Shown: piece after piece, positions 45,592 to 53,844 of the stretch
Layout: the number at the start of each line of letters is the position of its first letter
How positions within the stretch are numbered: position 1 is the stretch's first letter
Source of the DNA: Legionella steigerwaltii
Lineage (GTDB): Bacteria; Pseudomonadota; Gammaproteobacteria; Legionellales; Legionellaceae
Reading direction: 5' to 3'
Length of the DNA: 64,000 nucleotides
NCBI RefSeq assembly: GCF_001468065.1
Contig: NZ_LNYZ01000029.1
Location: 17,908 to 81,907 of the forward strand
The notes under the pieces: generated by a model
Told to the model about the DNA's origin: nothing
Databases searched by the model: none
The model's input: the letters and a program-made list of their open reading frames with translations, nothing else
Program-made: the position numbers and the translations under genes

Positions 45592-46464
45592 ATGTTTAAA
45601 GGAAGCATAGTTGCTTTATTAACCCCCATGAAGAATGATGAAGTTGATGTGCCGCGCTTACGGGAACTGGTTGAATTTCATATTGAAATGGGTAGCAACG
45701 GACTTGTTGCGGCGGGCTCTACAGGTGAGTCAGGTACTTTATCGCACGAAGAAAAATTGTTGGTCATTAAAACAGTCATAGACCAAGCAAAAGAACGAAT
45801 TCCTGTCATTGCGGGTACTGGTATGAATGCAACACGGGATTGTATTCAATTAACCCAAGAAGCGATGGAATGCGGCGCTCATGCAGCATTAATTATGACC
45901 CCCGCTTATATTAGGCCTACTCAAGAAGGTTTATATTTGCATTACAGTCAAATAGCCCAGGCAGTTGCTATGCCGATTATTCTTTACAATGTGCCAACGA
46001 GAACTGCATGCGATATGTTGCCAGAAACAGTAGCTCGACTTGCTAAGATTTCCAATATTGTGGGAATAAAAGACGCTACAGGACAAATGACTCGTTTACA
46101 GCAAATTTTACGCCTTTCAGAAGGCAGTATTGATGTATATAGCGGTGATGATTTTACCGCGGCATCCTGGATGTTGGCGGGAGCTAAGGGAAATATTTCA
46201 GCCGCTGCGAATGTGGCTGCTAAATTAATGGCCAAATTATGTGATTCGGCTTTAGACGGTGATCATGCTGCAAGCTTACGTTTAAATGAACAGCTTGCAC
46301 CTCTATATGAATTATTGTTTATTGAAACAAATCCGATTGCTATAAAATGGGCAGCAAGCAGAATGGGGTTAATGGATAATGAATTAAGAATGCCATTGAC
46401 ACGTTTATCTCAAGAGCATCATGAGGCACTAGAAAAAGTCATGAAAAGTTTGGAGTTGATTTAA
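45592..46464 (+). CDS. dapA: 4-hydroxy-tetrahydrodipicolinate synthase
   Basis: Condenses pyruvate with aspartate semialdehyde, the first step to diaminopimelate and lysine. 290 residues, TIM barrel. The Schiff-base Lys160 is in VGIKDATG, Tyr132 in LYNVPTRT, and GSTGES is at the substrate site; the [13 protein letters not shown] stretch has Ala where E. coli has the first of two Tyr residues, the second Tyr being kept. GAGG before the ATG. The next lipoprotein gene begins directly after the stop. Confidence 0.96.
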   Translation: MFKGSIVALLTPMKNDEVDVPRLRELVEFHIEMGSNGLVAAGSTGESGTLSHEEKLLVIKTVIDQAKERIPVIAGTGMNATRDCIQLTQEAMECGAHAALIMTPAYIRPTQEGLYLHYSQIAQAVAMPIILYNVPTRTACDMLPETVARLAKISNIVGIKDATGQMTRLQQILRLSEGSIDVYSGDDFTAASWMLAGAKGNISAAANVAAKLMAKLCDSALDGDHAASLRLNEQLAPLYELLFIETNPIAIKWAASRMGLMDNELRMPLTRLSQEHHEALEKVMKSLELI

Positions 46465-46677
46465 GTGAAAAAGTTGTGTTTTATTGTTTTTGTTGCACTC
46501 GTATTATCTGGGTGTAGTCGTTATGCCAGTAATGGTGAGAACCTTTATTTGAGCAGTCGTAATGGTCCTCCATTAGAAGTTCCACCGCCATTAACGAGAG
46601 CAAATATTAGTAATTTTTATGACTTGCCTCAACAGAACCAAGATGCACGTGTGAGTATTGCACCACCTGTATCATAG
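46465..46677 (+). CDS. Short lipoprotein resembling the N-terminus of BamC
   Basis: 70 residues from GTG 46465, immediately after the dapA stop. Lipoprotein signal MKKLCFIVFVALVLSGC (lipobox LSGC). The mature 54 residues (SRYASNGENLYLSSRNGPPL, then VPPPLTRANISNFYDLP and ending VSIAPPVS) follow the layout of the unstructured N-terminal segment of BamC (NlpB), which in E. coli binds BamD and lies next to dapA. The two helix-grip domains of BamC are absent and the next gene starts 9 nt later. I infer a BamC stub; a different small lipoprotein is possible. Confidence 0.65.
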   Translation: MKKLCFIVFVALVLSGCSRYASNGENLYLSSRNGPPLEVPPPLTRANISNFYDLPQQNQDARVSIAPPVS

Positions 46678-46686
46678 GGATTTATT

Positions 46687-47979
46687 ATGACACCATCAGA
46701 ATCAGCTGAATTGCTTATTGTACAGGAATTATCACAGCGTATTGTGGAAGCGCAGCGCAAGATCAGGATTCTTGATAGTATCAAATGGGATGAATCAATA
46801 AAAAAGGAATTCTTCAAACATAAAGGTAAAAGGCTTCCAGCAGTTGATAAAGAATATTATGAGAAAAAACCTTTGCCTTTTGATGTTCATGAAAAACAAG
46901 AAGAATTTCGTATTATTTTGCGTGATACCCAGAATCAATTAGGGCAATATTCTACCTTAACTCGTTTAATCCGTCGCCAGTGTGAGGAGTACAGTCGAGC
47001 CACACAAATGCTCGCTGTGCGAGGTACCCCTGCATTTTCTGAGTTGGCGATGGAGTTGTATGGCAGTCCAAATGATGTGTTCTACGCGGGTGGACCACGT
47101 ATGTCGGAGATGGGCACCTTACTTTTTGATGTGTTAACAGGCCTGAGTGTTCAATTGCAATCTGAAGCGGATATAAAACGTTATACACCACAGCAGGCTC
47201 AGGAAATTTTGCAAACGCGTTTAGGGCATTTTTTTGATAAACATCCAGGCAAAGTCACCGTAATGGTCAGTGACGAAATGATTGCGGATGCCTCGGCGGG
47301 TGCGGATAGCATTAAATTGAGCCAGCAAGCCATGTTTAGTGATCGCGACCTTCGCTATCTAGAAGTACATGAAGGTTGGGTTCATGTCGGTACAACCTTG
47401 AATGGTTCGATGCAGCCCAATTGTTTTTTTCTTTCTAAGGGTTCTCCTTCAAGTAGTGTGATTCAAGAAGGGTTGGCAGTGATTACGGAAGTAGTTACTT
47501 TTTCTTCATATCCTAGTCGTATGTTAAAGATTACCAATCGTGTCATTGCATTAGATATGGTGACGCAAGGAGCAGACTTCCTGGATATTTATAATTATTT
47601 TATGGATTGTGGTTTAAGTGAAGAAGACAGCTACAATCAAACAGTACGAGTTTTCCGAGGAAGTACACCAACAGGTGGTCCTTTTACTAAAGATTTATCT
47701 TATGCTAAAGGTTTTGTATTAATTTATAATTACATCCGTTTTGCTATCAGTAAAAAGCATGTAGATTCTATTCCCTTATTATTTACCGGGAAATTGGTTT
47801 TGGATGATTTGCCTTTACTCACCGAATTAAAAGAACGCGGAGTTTTAACTAATCCCGTCTATCTTCCGCCGCCGTTTCAAGATTTGGCTGCTTTAAGTGC
47901 ATGGATGAGTTTTTCTTTATATTTGAATCAGTTTGACCTGAATGAGATTCAAAAGAATTTTCGCTTTTTGATTTTTTAA
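46687..47979 (+). CDS. QEGLA-motif protein (DUF1704), MATCAP-like metallopeptidase
   Basis: 430 residues, soluble. The sequence contains the name-giving QEGLA motif (residues 260-264, VIQEGLAVI) and an HExxxH motif (H228-E229-x3-H233, in EVHEGWVHVGT). This set is that of the DUF1704 family, whose animal members (MATCAP) are zinc carboxypeptidases that remove the C-terminal tyrosine of tubulin, with the Glu of the QEGLA-type motif as a further zinc ligand. Bacterial members are annotated as flavohemoglobin expression-modulating proteins, without clear proof. It starts 9 nt after the BamC-like gene, so probably in the dapA operon. All key residues are present, so an active peptidase is a fair inference. 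Confidence 0.82.
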   Translation: MTPSESAELLIVQELSQRIVEAQRKIRILDSIKWDESIKKEFFKHKGKRLPAVDKEYYEKKPLPFDVHEKQEEFRIILRDTQNQLGQYSTLTRLIRRQCEEYSRATQMLAVRGTPAFSELAMELYGSPNDVFYAGGPRMSEMGTLLFDVLTGLSVQLQSEADIKRYTPQQAQEILQTRLGHFFDKHPGKVTVMVSDEMIADASAGADSIKLSQQAMFSDRDLRYLEVHEGWVHVGTTLNGSMQPNCFFLSKGSPSSSVIQEGLAVITEVVTFSSYPSRMLKITNRVIALDMVTQGADFLDIYNYFMDCGLSEEDSYNQTVRVFRGSTPTGGPFTKDLSYAKGFVLIYNYIRFAISKKHVDSIPLLFTGKLVLDDLPLLTELKERGVLTNPVYLPPPFQDLAALSAWMSFSLYLNQFDLNEIQKNFRFLIF

Positions 47980-48155
47980 GCGAATTATATCTAGGAATAT
48001 TTCGTAAGTAATAAGCGCTATTGGAGCATGAACTAACAGAATCTGATCCATTAAAGGCTGCTCGCGAAGTGAATCAACAGGCAGCATGGATAAGAAAAAA
48101 TTACCGTTTTCCTGGGTTACTTTGTTTTCACCCAGGACACGGTTCTAGATTCGGG

Positions 48156-48665
48156 TCAAAAATCAGCCTTGACACTTGCTGTTTCCCCAAGTTCGAGGGA
48201 TTCTTCTTTTTCTGGTCGTGCTGTAAAGAACCGATGGGCGAGACCATAATTTAAATTGGATTTCACTCGTGTCTGCTCTTGTACTGCCTTTGCTAATTGA
48301 GGGGATTCATCTACGAGCAATTGTGCTTGTCCTTTGATGAATGAGTCTTCAGATTTGTTGATCATAGACAAATAATGAATTGCTTTTTTCAAATCACCCG
48401 CATCATTTGAGTTTCCCAGTATTTGTACCATAACCAACATGGCATTTGTGCATCCCAAATTGGCAGCTTGGCGCATGGTTTGTTTGTATTGAGAAGAGGT
48501 CGGTGGATAAATATGGGCTAAATGGAATAAAGCCATAGGATTGTCTTGAGCTAAATTTACCATTTTAGGTAAGTGCTGAACTACAGTTTGCTTTAAAGCA
48601 TGATCATTAGGTGATTTGTGTAGCTGTTTTACCAACTCAGCAAATTGATTATTTGAAGTGGCCAT
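48156..48665 (-). CDS. Small soluble protein with PmrA-type promoter, candidate effector
   Basis: 169 residues, helical, no signal peptide. The middle (MALFHLAHIYPPTSSQYKQTM, RQAANLGCTNAMLVMVQIL) has a faint Sel1/TPR flavour but no clear repeat. The C-terminus is ARPEKEESLELGETASVKADF: a glutamate block at -18 to -9 and a hydrophobic last residue, as in many Dot/Icm substrates. RBS GGGGGGTAGG precedes the ATG. The promoter (48701-48733) has the same box-spacing design as that of the 991-residue SF2 protein gene. The function is unknown; effector status is inferred. Confidence 0.68.
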   Translation of the reverse strand: MATSNNQFAELVKQLHKSPNDHALKQTVVQHLPKMVNLAQDNPMALFHLAHIYPPTSSQYKQTMRQAANLGCTNAMLVMVQILGNSNDAGDLKKAIHYLSMINKSEDSFIKGQAQLLVDESPQLAKAVQEQTRVKSNLNYGLAHRFFTARPEKEESLELGETASVKADF

Positions 48666-48700
48666 ATCCTACCCCCCCTAACTTAACTTCATTCACTTGT

Positions 48701-48733
48701 AGGATAAAAGATCAAGGTTAAGACAAGATTAAG
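48701..48733 (-). promoter_or_regulatory. PmrA-type promoter of the small candidate effector
   Basis: On the minus strand CTTAAT-N5-CTTAAC (48733 to 48717), 10 nt, then TATCCT as -10 box (48706-48701). The spacing is identical to the promoters at 23461-23493 and 23548-23580. The start would be about 28 nt before the ATG. Confidence 0.62.
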
Positions 48734-48747
48734 GGGGAGATGCTTTA

Positions 48748-49500
48748 CTACTTTTTTACATTTTCAAATGCGGCCCATCCCAAATGGAATAACATATGGG
48801 ACAATATCGCAGCAATAAGCCCATACTGCCAAAATAAATAGCCAAAAAGTATTGATTGGTACAGGCTCAGTATAATAAGGGAGTAAATGAAACGGCGACT
48901 TTTGGTACAACCGGCAGCAAGATAAGCCGGAATTTGGCTCACTGCAAAGACTAAGCCACTAATAAAAATTGAAATCCAGATAATCAAGTTGGGATATTGC
49001 TTCGTAAAGAGCAAGGCAAAAAACGTAGCAAGATTCAATAACCCCCAACGCCCAATGACTTCCTCGACCACGCCGCCATAAAGAACACAGCCATCAACAC
49101 CAAGAACCGTGCGAATATTAGCCATGATTTCCATATTTTTTTTATCGATGATGCGTGCAATTAGGCCATAATAGAGAACTAAAAAAACCAGTAATCCTAA
49201 AAAAGCATACAAGACGGTAGGTAATAAAATAGGAAGCAATGCACTTACCCCGGTGGTACCTTGTAAAAGCCCTTCAAGTGTTGAGTCATGCAACCCTGTC
49301 ATTGGAGACAATATCGTACCAGCAAGACTTAGGATAAAAACCATGAATAAAGTTTGTATAATGGCAAAACGGCTTATCCGTTTTTTTAACGCGTCTGAAT
49401 TATCAGGCAATAAAAAATAAATTAAACGTTTTATTGCGATTATTACCCCAGGGATGGATAAGCAGAACAAAACAGTAATTAAAGGCCAGTTAATTGTCAT
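48748..49500 (-). CDS. CPBP-family (CAAX-protease-like) membrane protein with altered motif
   Basis: 250 residues, about seven membrane helices, ABI/CPBP fold. Motif 1 is complete (VVEEVIGRWG: E146, E147, R151). Motif 2, normally FxxxH, reads FAVSQ (F185-Q189), so the catalytic His is Gln (codon CAA). Later His residues are present (LSHMLFHLGWA, 235 and 239), matching the C-terminal motif. AAGGATG precedes the ATG. Loss of one metal-site His suggests a non-peptidase role or altered chemistry. It follows rsmB on the same strand beyond a hairpin repeat. Confidence 0.8.
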   Translation of the reverse strand: MTINWPLITVLFCLSIPGVIIAIKRLIYFLLPDNSDALKKRISRFAIIQTLFMVFILSLAGTILSPMTGLHDSTLEGLLQGTTGVSALLPILLPTVLYAFLGLLVFLVLYYGLIARIIDKKNMEIMANIRTVLGVDGCVLYGGVVEEVIGRWGLLNLATFFALLFTKQYPNLIIWISIFISGLVFAVSQIPAYLAAGCTKSRRFIYSLIILSLYQSILFGYLFWQYGLIAAILSHMLFHLGWAAFENVKK

Positions 49501-49520
49501 TTTTCATCCTTAAATGCAGG

Positions 49521-49640
49521 GAACGACCGTATTTGGCGTATCTTGCGAGAAAATTTTCCTAAGCAATGCTCACATACTGATGTATGCTGCGCTTGCTTAG
49601 GAAAATTTTCTCACAACCTACACTCAAATCCAATCGTTCG
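49521..49640. repeat. Hairpin repeat family, complete copy (stem A)
   Basis: A perfect 20-bp stem GAGAAAATTTTCCTAAGCAA (49547-49566) and its complement (49593-49612) encloses the 26-nt core TGCTCACATACTGATGTATG-CTGCGC. Flanks: CGTATTTGGC...TCTTG on the left and CAACCT...CTCAAATCCAA on the right. The same flanks surround the copy at 51930-52046. Confidence 0.88.
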
Positions 49641-49653
49641 ATTAAATAGTAAC

Positions 49654-50949
49654 CTATTGAACTGAGTTATTATTCTTCAATAGTACTGCATAGAAAAAGC
49701 CGTCCATGCCTTGTTCCCCTGGCAAAATTTGTTGGCCATGACCTGTTGCATGCCCCCAAGTCCAAGGTTCTTTTATTATTGTACAGTCTGGATGAATCGC
49801 AACAAAATTTGCGATTTGTTGTTCATTTTCCACGGACATTACGGAACATGTTGCATAAACCAGTAAGCCACCTTTTGCCAGCAAAGGCCATAAGCAATTC
49901 AGCATATTATGCTGTATGTTAGTTATTGTAACAATTTCTTCATTATTGCGTAATAATTTAATGTCCGAATGGCGGCGAATAACACCAGTTGCTGAACAAG
50001 GGGCATCTAATAAAATGCGATCAAAGAGTTGTCCATCCCACCAAGAGGCAGGATCTAGCGCATCTCCTTGAACTAAAGTTGCCTGTAAATTAAGACGACT
50101 CAAGTTCTCTTGAACACGTTTTAATCGCCTCGCATCAACATCCAAAGCAATACATGCCGCCAGATTTGGCTCTTTTTCTAAAATATGACAGGTTTTGCCT
50201 CCAGGAGCACAACAGGCATCAAGAAGGCGTAATCCAGGTTTTAAAGACAACAAAGAAGCCGCTAATTGCGCGGCGCCATCTTGAACAGAGACATTTCCTT
50301 CCGCAAAACCTGGAAGTTGGCGTACATCGCAAGGGGTGTTTAAAGTAATTCCTTCAGGAGCTGCAGGATGTAGTTTTGCAGCAATGCCTTCGCGATTTAA
50401 AATCTGTAAGTATTCGGAAACCGAATTTTTTTTGACATTCACTCTTAAGGTCATAGGAGGATGTGCATCATTTGCCTGAGCTATTGATTGCCAGTCATTA
50501 GGCCAATCTGCTTGTAAACGTTCAATTAGCCATTGTGGTTGACCATGAAGAAATAAAGGATTCTTGTTCAAACGCGCCAGGATTTCCTTTTGTTGACGGC
50601 AAAAATTGCGCAAAACAGCGTTGACTAAACCTTTAGCCCAAGGTTTTTTGATTTTTTCGAGCAACGCAACCGTTTCTTGAACTACCGCATAATCAGGCTG
50701 TTGCATGTAGTGTAATTGATAAAGACCTATAAGTAATGCAACCCAAATCTCCAGCTCTTTGGGTCTTTTTTGCAACAAACACTCTGCGATGGCCTGCAAA
50801 CGAAAATAATGGCGGCAAAAACCAAAGCATATTTCTTTGGTCATTGGGGATACTTCAGCTGCAGCCGACATCAGTTGGGATAGGGATGATTTCTCAGCCA
50901 GTAAACGTGTCAAAATTTTTAAGGCATGCAGTCGTTCATTCTTGTTCAT
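49654..50949 (-). CDS. rsmB: 16S rRNA (cytosine-967) C5-methyltransferase
   Basis: Methylates C967 of 16S rRNA. 431 residues: N-terminal NusB-like RNA-binding domain (about 1-140), then the methyltransferase domain with LLDACCAPGGKTCHILE (SAM site), ILLDAPCSATGVIRRHSDIK (catalytic Cys in PCS) and VYATCSVMSVENEQQIANF. Its ATG overlaps the fmt stop (TAATG), the classical fmt-rsmB coupling. Confidence 0.95.
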   Translation of the reverse strand: MNKNERLHALKILTRLLAEKSSLSQLMSAAAEVSPMTKEICFGFCRHYFRLQAIAECLLQKRPKELEIWVALLIGLYQLHYMQQPDYAVVQETVALLEKIKKPWAKGLVNAVLRNFCRQQKEILARLNKNPLFLHGQPQWLIERLQADWPNDWQSIAQANDAHPPMTLRVNVKKNSVSEYLQILNREGIAAKLHPAAPEGITLNTPCDVRQLPGFAEGNVSVQDGAAQLAASLLSLKPGLRLLDACCAPGGKTCHILEKEPNLAACIALDVDARRLKRVQENLSRLNLQATLVQGDALDPASWWDGQLFDRILLDAPCSATGVIRRHSDIKLLRNNEEIVTITNIQHNMLNCLWPLLAKGGLLVYATCSVMSVENEQQIANFVAIHPDCTIIKEPWTWGHATGHGQQILPGEQGMDGFFYAVLLKNNNSVQ

Positions 50950-51890
50950 TAAAACACATACCCTATGTGCGGCCGTGATTTAGAGGAGTTTAACCAATCG
51001 GCTATAGAAATTACTTTGCCTCCTGGAAACTGGATTTTTTCAATAAGCAAACCCTGATCGCCAGTAGCAATTAGCATGCCCTTTTTATCAATATGTATCA
51101 GCGTTCCTGGGGCTTGCTGAGATTGCAATGCAACAATTTTTGCCTGGTGAATACGTAAAATTTCTTCCTCATAGGTGGTATACGCGATTGGCCAAGGATT
51201 GAATGCACGAATTGTTTGATCAATTTCTATTGCCGAGTGCTGCCAGTTGATGCATGCGTCTTCTTTATTAATTTTACGAGCATAGGTCGCTAATTCATTA
51301 TTTTGAATTTCAGGCTGAATTGTTTGCCTGGCTAGTTCATCCAAAGTTTGCAATAAAGGCTGAGCTGAGATCTGTGCCAACTTGTCATGTAAACTTTGTG
51401 CGGTTTCTGATGCAGTTATGGGGCAACGTGCTTTATGAAGCATTGCACCTGTATCCATGCCCACATCCATTTGCATTATAGTTACGCCTGTTTCTGTATC
51501 ACCATGAAGAATAGCCGATTGAATTGGAGAGGCACCACGCCATCGAGGCAACAAAGAAGCATGCACATTAATACAACCTAAGCGCGGAATTTCAAGAACT
51601 GCCTTAGGTAGAATTAATCCATAAGCAATCACGATCATTACATCGGGTTTTAATGCGGCGAGCTCAGAAATTGCCTCAGGGTTTTTAAAATTCAAGGGTT
51701 GATAGACTGGAATTTGATGTTTTAATGCCCACTCTTTTACTGCAGAAGCTTGTAATTTTCGGCCGCGCCCAGCAGGTCGATCCGGTTGAGTGTAAATGGC
51801 TTGAATATGATGTATTGAATGCTGTAATGCATCAAGACAAGGCAAGCCAAATTCCGGGGTTCCAGCAAAAACAATGTTCAATTGACTCAT
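50949..51890 (-). CDS. fmt: Methionyl-tRNA formyltransferase
   Basis: Formylates initiator Met-tRNA with 10-formyl-tetrahydrofolate. 313 residues. [17 protein letters not shown] starts the Rossmann half; [24 protein letters not shown] is the catalytic stretch (Asn, His), followed by [15 protein letters not shown]-terminal OB-like tRNA-binding domain follows. def lies upstream, separated by a hairpin repeat, and rsmB overlaps downstream. Confidence 0.96.
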   Translation of the reverse strand: MSQLNIVFAGTPEFGLPCLDALQHSIHHIQAIYTQPDRPAGRGRKLQASAVKEWALKHQIPVYQPLNFKNPEAISELAALKPDVMIVIAYGLILPKAVLEIPRLGCINVHASLLPRWRGASPIQSAILHGDTETGVTIMQMDVGMDTGAMLHKARCPITASETAQSLHDKLAQISAQPLLQTLDELARQTIQPEIQNNELATYARKINKEDACINWQHSAIEIDQTIRAFNPWPIAYTTYEEEILRIHQAKIVALQSQQAPGTLIHIDKKGMLIATGDQGLLIEKIQFPGGKVISIADWLNSSKSRPHIGYVF

Positions 51891-51929
51891 GGTATGTACT
51901 CAAGGTAAATGGTCACTTTGTATCAAGGA

Positions 51930-52046
51930 ACGGCGTATTTGGCACGTCTTGAACGAAAATCACTTCGAAAAATACTCACACAGTCAATCTATGCTCCGTT
52001 TTTTCGAAGTGATTTTCGTTCAACCTGTGCTCAAATTCAACCGTTC
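51930..52046. repeat. Hairpin repeat family, complete copy (stem B)
   Basis: A perfect 24-bp stem (51949-51972, starting TTGAACGAAAATCACTTCGA, with 52000-52023) encloses a 27-nt core TACTCACACAGTCAATCTAT-GCTCCGT. Core and flanks (CGTATTTGGC...GTCTTG; CAACCT...CTCAAATTCAACCGTTC) match the copy at 49521-49640, but the stem sequence is different. Confidence 0.88.
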
Positions 52047-52116
52047 ACCTAGATTTTTATATTTTGCTATCTTATAGGACATATCTTGAATGAAAAACTG
52101 TAAATAATGCAGCAAA

Positions 52117-52629
52117 TTATTTTCGTGCATGTTGGCGTTTTTTGAATTTTTCTAGTTTTTTACGCGCCATGGCTTTTTTCAATGGAGAAAGCAGATCAAT
52201 AAATAGTTTGCCATTCATATGATCAATTTCATGTTGCAAACATTCAGCGAGCAAGCCATCGGCTTGAATTTCAAAAGGTTTTCCATGTCTATCCAAAGCT
52301 TTTACTGTAACTTTTTCTGCACGGGTCACTGTATCATAAGCTCCAGGAACAGAAAGACAGCCTTCTTCAAATTTTTTTTCACCTTCAGAGGCAACAATTT
52401 CAGGATTGATAATCACTATTTGATTCTGTTTATCCCCTATAATATCAATCACGGATAAACGTAAGCCCACACCAATTTGCGGTGCTGCAAGCCCAACACC
52501 ATGGGCATCATACATTGTCTCAAACATGTCTTCGATTAAAGTTTGTAATTTATCATCAAAGTGAACAACAGGTTTTGAAACTTCTCTTAATCGGGGGTCA
52601 GGTAAATATAGAATCGTATGAATAGCCAT
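52117..52629 (-). CDS. def: Peptide deformylase
   Basis: Removes the formyl group from nascent proteins. 170 residues with the three motifs GVGLAAPQIG, EGCLSVPG (metal Cys) and QHEIDHMNG (HExxH; metal His and catalytic Glu). First gene of the def-fmt-rsmB block, divergent from the LysM-protein gene. The tail is very basic (KKAMARKKLEKFKKRQHARK), probably for ribosome binding. Confidence 0.96.
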   Translation of the reverse strand: MAIHTILYLPDPRLREVSKPVVHFDDKLQTLIEDMFETMYDAHGVGLAAPQIGVGLRLSVIDIIGDKQNQIVIINPEIVASEGEKKFEEGCLSVPGAYDTVTRAEKVTVKALDRHGKPFEIQADGLLAECLQHEIDHMNGKLFIDLLSPLKKAMARKKLEKFKKRQHARK

Positions 52630-52806
52630 CGTTTATCTGGTTCTCTGCATAAAAATCATGTTATATTATCCTCCATATATTGTAAGGCTGCAAGATAGTA
52701 ATGGGTCACGTGGGATGTGAAAATCTAGGTGAGCGGTCCAATATGGCTGTTTCCTTGATATGCGGTGACTATTTATGCAAGATATTCCAACAAAGGATTG
52801 ACTCTA

Positions 52807-53844
52807 ATGAGATTTATTCTCTTTATAATCTTTTTTTTCTTTTCTACATTGAATTACGCACTAAGCTTGCGATCCGACGCTCCTGAGCGGTATGTTGTAC
52901 AACCTGGAGACACTTTGTGGCGTATTGCCAGTTTTTATCTACATAAACCCTGGGAATGGAAAGAACTTTGGCATGCCAATCCCAAGATAAAAAATCCCAA
53001 TCGGCTGTACCCTGGAGCGGTTCTGGTTTTAGCCTATTTTCAAAATAAACCCTACATTAGAGTACTGTCGAATGGTACTATCAAATTATCACCTAAGGCT
53101 CGCCCTATGCCCTTAGAAGAGGCGGTTCTTCCAATTCCCTTAAATGAAATTAAGCCTTTTTTAAATGAGTCCCTTATATTGGATCTGGATGCTGTCAGCC
53201 TAGCACCTTACATTGTTGCTTTAATAGGGGAGCGTATGATGGGCGGTCAAGGGGATAAGGCTTATGTTAAAGGATTGCATCCTTCACGAAAAATACCTAC
53301 TGGGGGTATCCCCTCTTATTCGATTTTTAGAGGAGGGAAAAATTATGAGCATCCAAGAACCAAAGAACTCTTGGGGTATCGAGCGGATCTGGTAGGGTAT
53401 GCTGAGTTGGTTGCTGGGGGAGAACCTGCAACCATTTTATTAACTAGAATTAATGAAGGAATTAAAGTTCAAGATAGTGTTTTGATTAACAATAGTCCTG
53501 AATTTAATTTGTTTTTTGAACCCAAAGCTCCTAGATTCCTCGTAAAGGGATTTATTATTGATATGCCTGATGGTATGCCCAACGGGAATGTCCAGGAGGC
53601 AGTGGGTGGTGTGGTAGTGATTAGTTTAGGAGCACGTGAAGGATTGGAAGCAGGGGATGTATTAGGCATCTATAGAGATTCAGGTACAGTAAGCGATCCT
53701 AGAAATAGACTGGTTCCTATAAAATTACCGCCCGAGCGTATTGGTGAGGTTATGGTGTTCCGTGTATTCACTAAAACCAGTTTTGCCTTAATCGTTCGTT
53801 CAACTCGAGCTGTTTATTTGTCAAACTATGTGACTAATCCATGA
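52807..53844 (+). CDS. LysM-domain exported protein
   Basis: 345 residues from ATG 52807 (AAAGGA about 9 nt upstream); the longer open frame from 52765 is not needed. Signal peptide MRFILFIIFFFFSTLNYALS. A LysM domain follows (YVVQPGDTLWRIASFYLHKPWEWKELWHANPKIKNPNRLYPGAVL), then a long unrecognised part with two beta-rich segments (EEAVGGVVVISLGAREGLEAGDVLGIY). The conserved location upstream of dprA marks it as the YgaU/LysM protein often found there. It should bind peptidoglycan in the periplasm. It overlaps dprA by 4 nt. Confidence 0.88.
   Translation: MRFILFIIFFFFSTLNYALSLRSDAPERYVVQPGDTLWRIASFYLHKPWEWKELWHANPKIKNPNRLYPGAVLVLAYFQNKPYIRVLSNGTIKLSPKARPMPLEEAVLPIPLNEIKPFLNESLILDLDAVSLAPYIVALIGERMMGGQGDKAYVKGLHPSRKIPTGGIPSYSIFRGGKNYEHPRTKELLGYRADLVGYAELVAGGEPATILLTRINEGIKVQDSVLINNSPEFNLFFEPKAPRFLVKGFIIDMPDGMPNGNVQEAVGGVVVISLGAREGLEAGDVLGIYRDSGTVSDPRNRLVPIKLPPERIGEVMVFRVFTKTSFALIVRSTRAVYLSNYVTNP

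Noticed and set aside
48021..48254. A 77-codon plus-strand open frame between the QEGLA gene and the small candidate effector gene
   Set aside because: It overlaps the 3' end of the minus-strand gene and includes a decayed REP-like trace; no domain content.
52701..52886. A short open frame upstream of the LysM protein
   Set aside because: It lies in another frame over the true start of the LysM gene, where a clear signal peptide and ribosome binding site are present.
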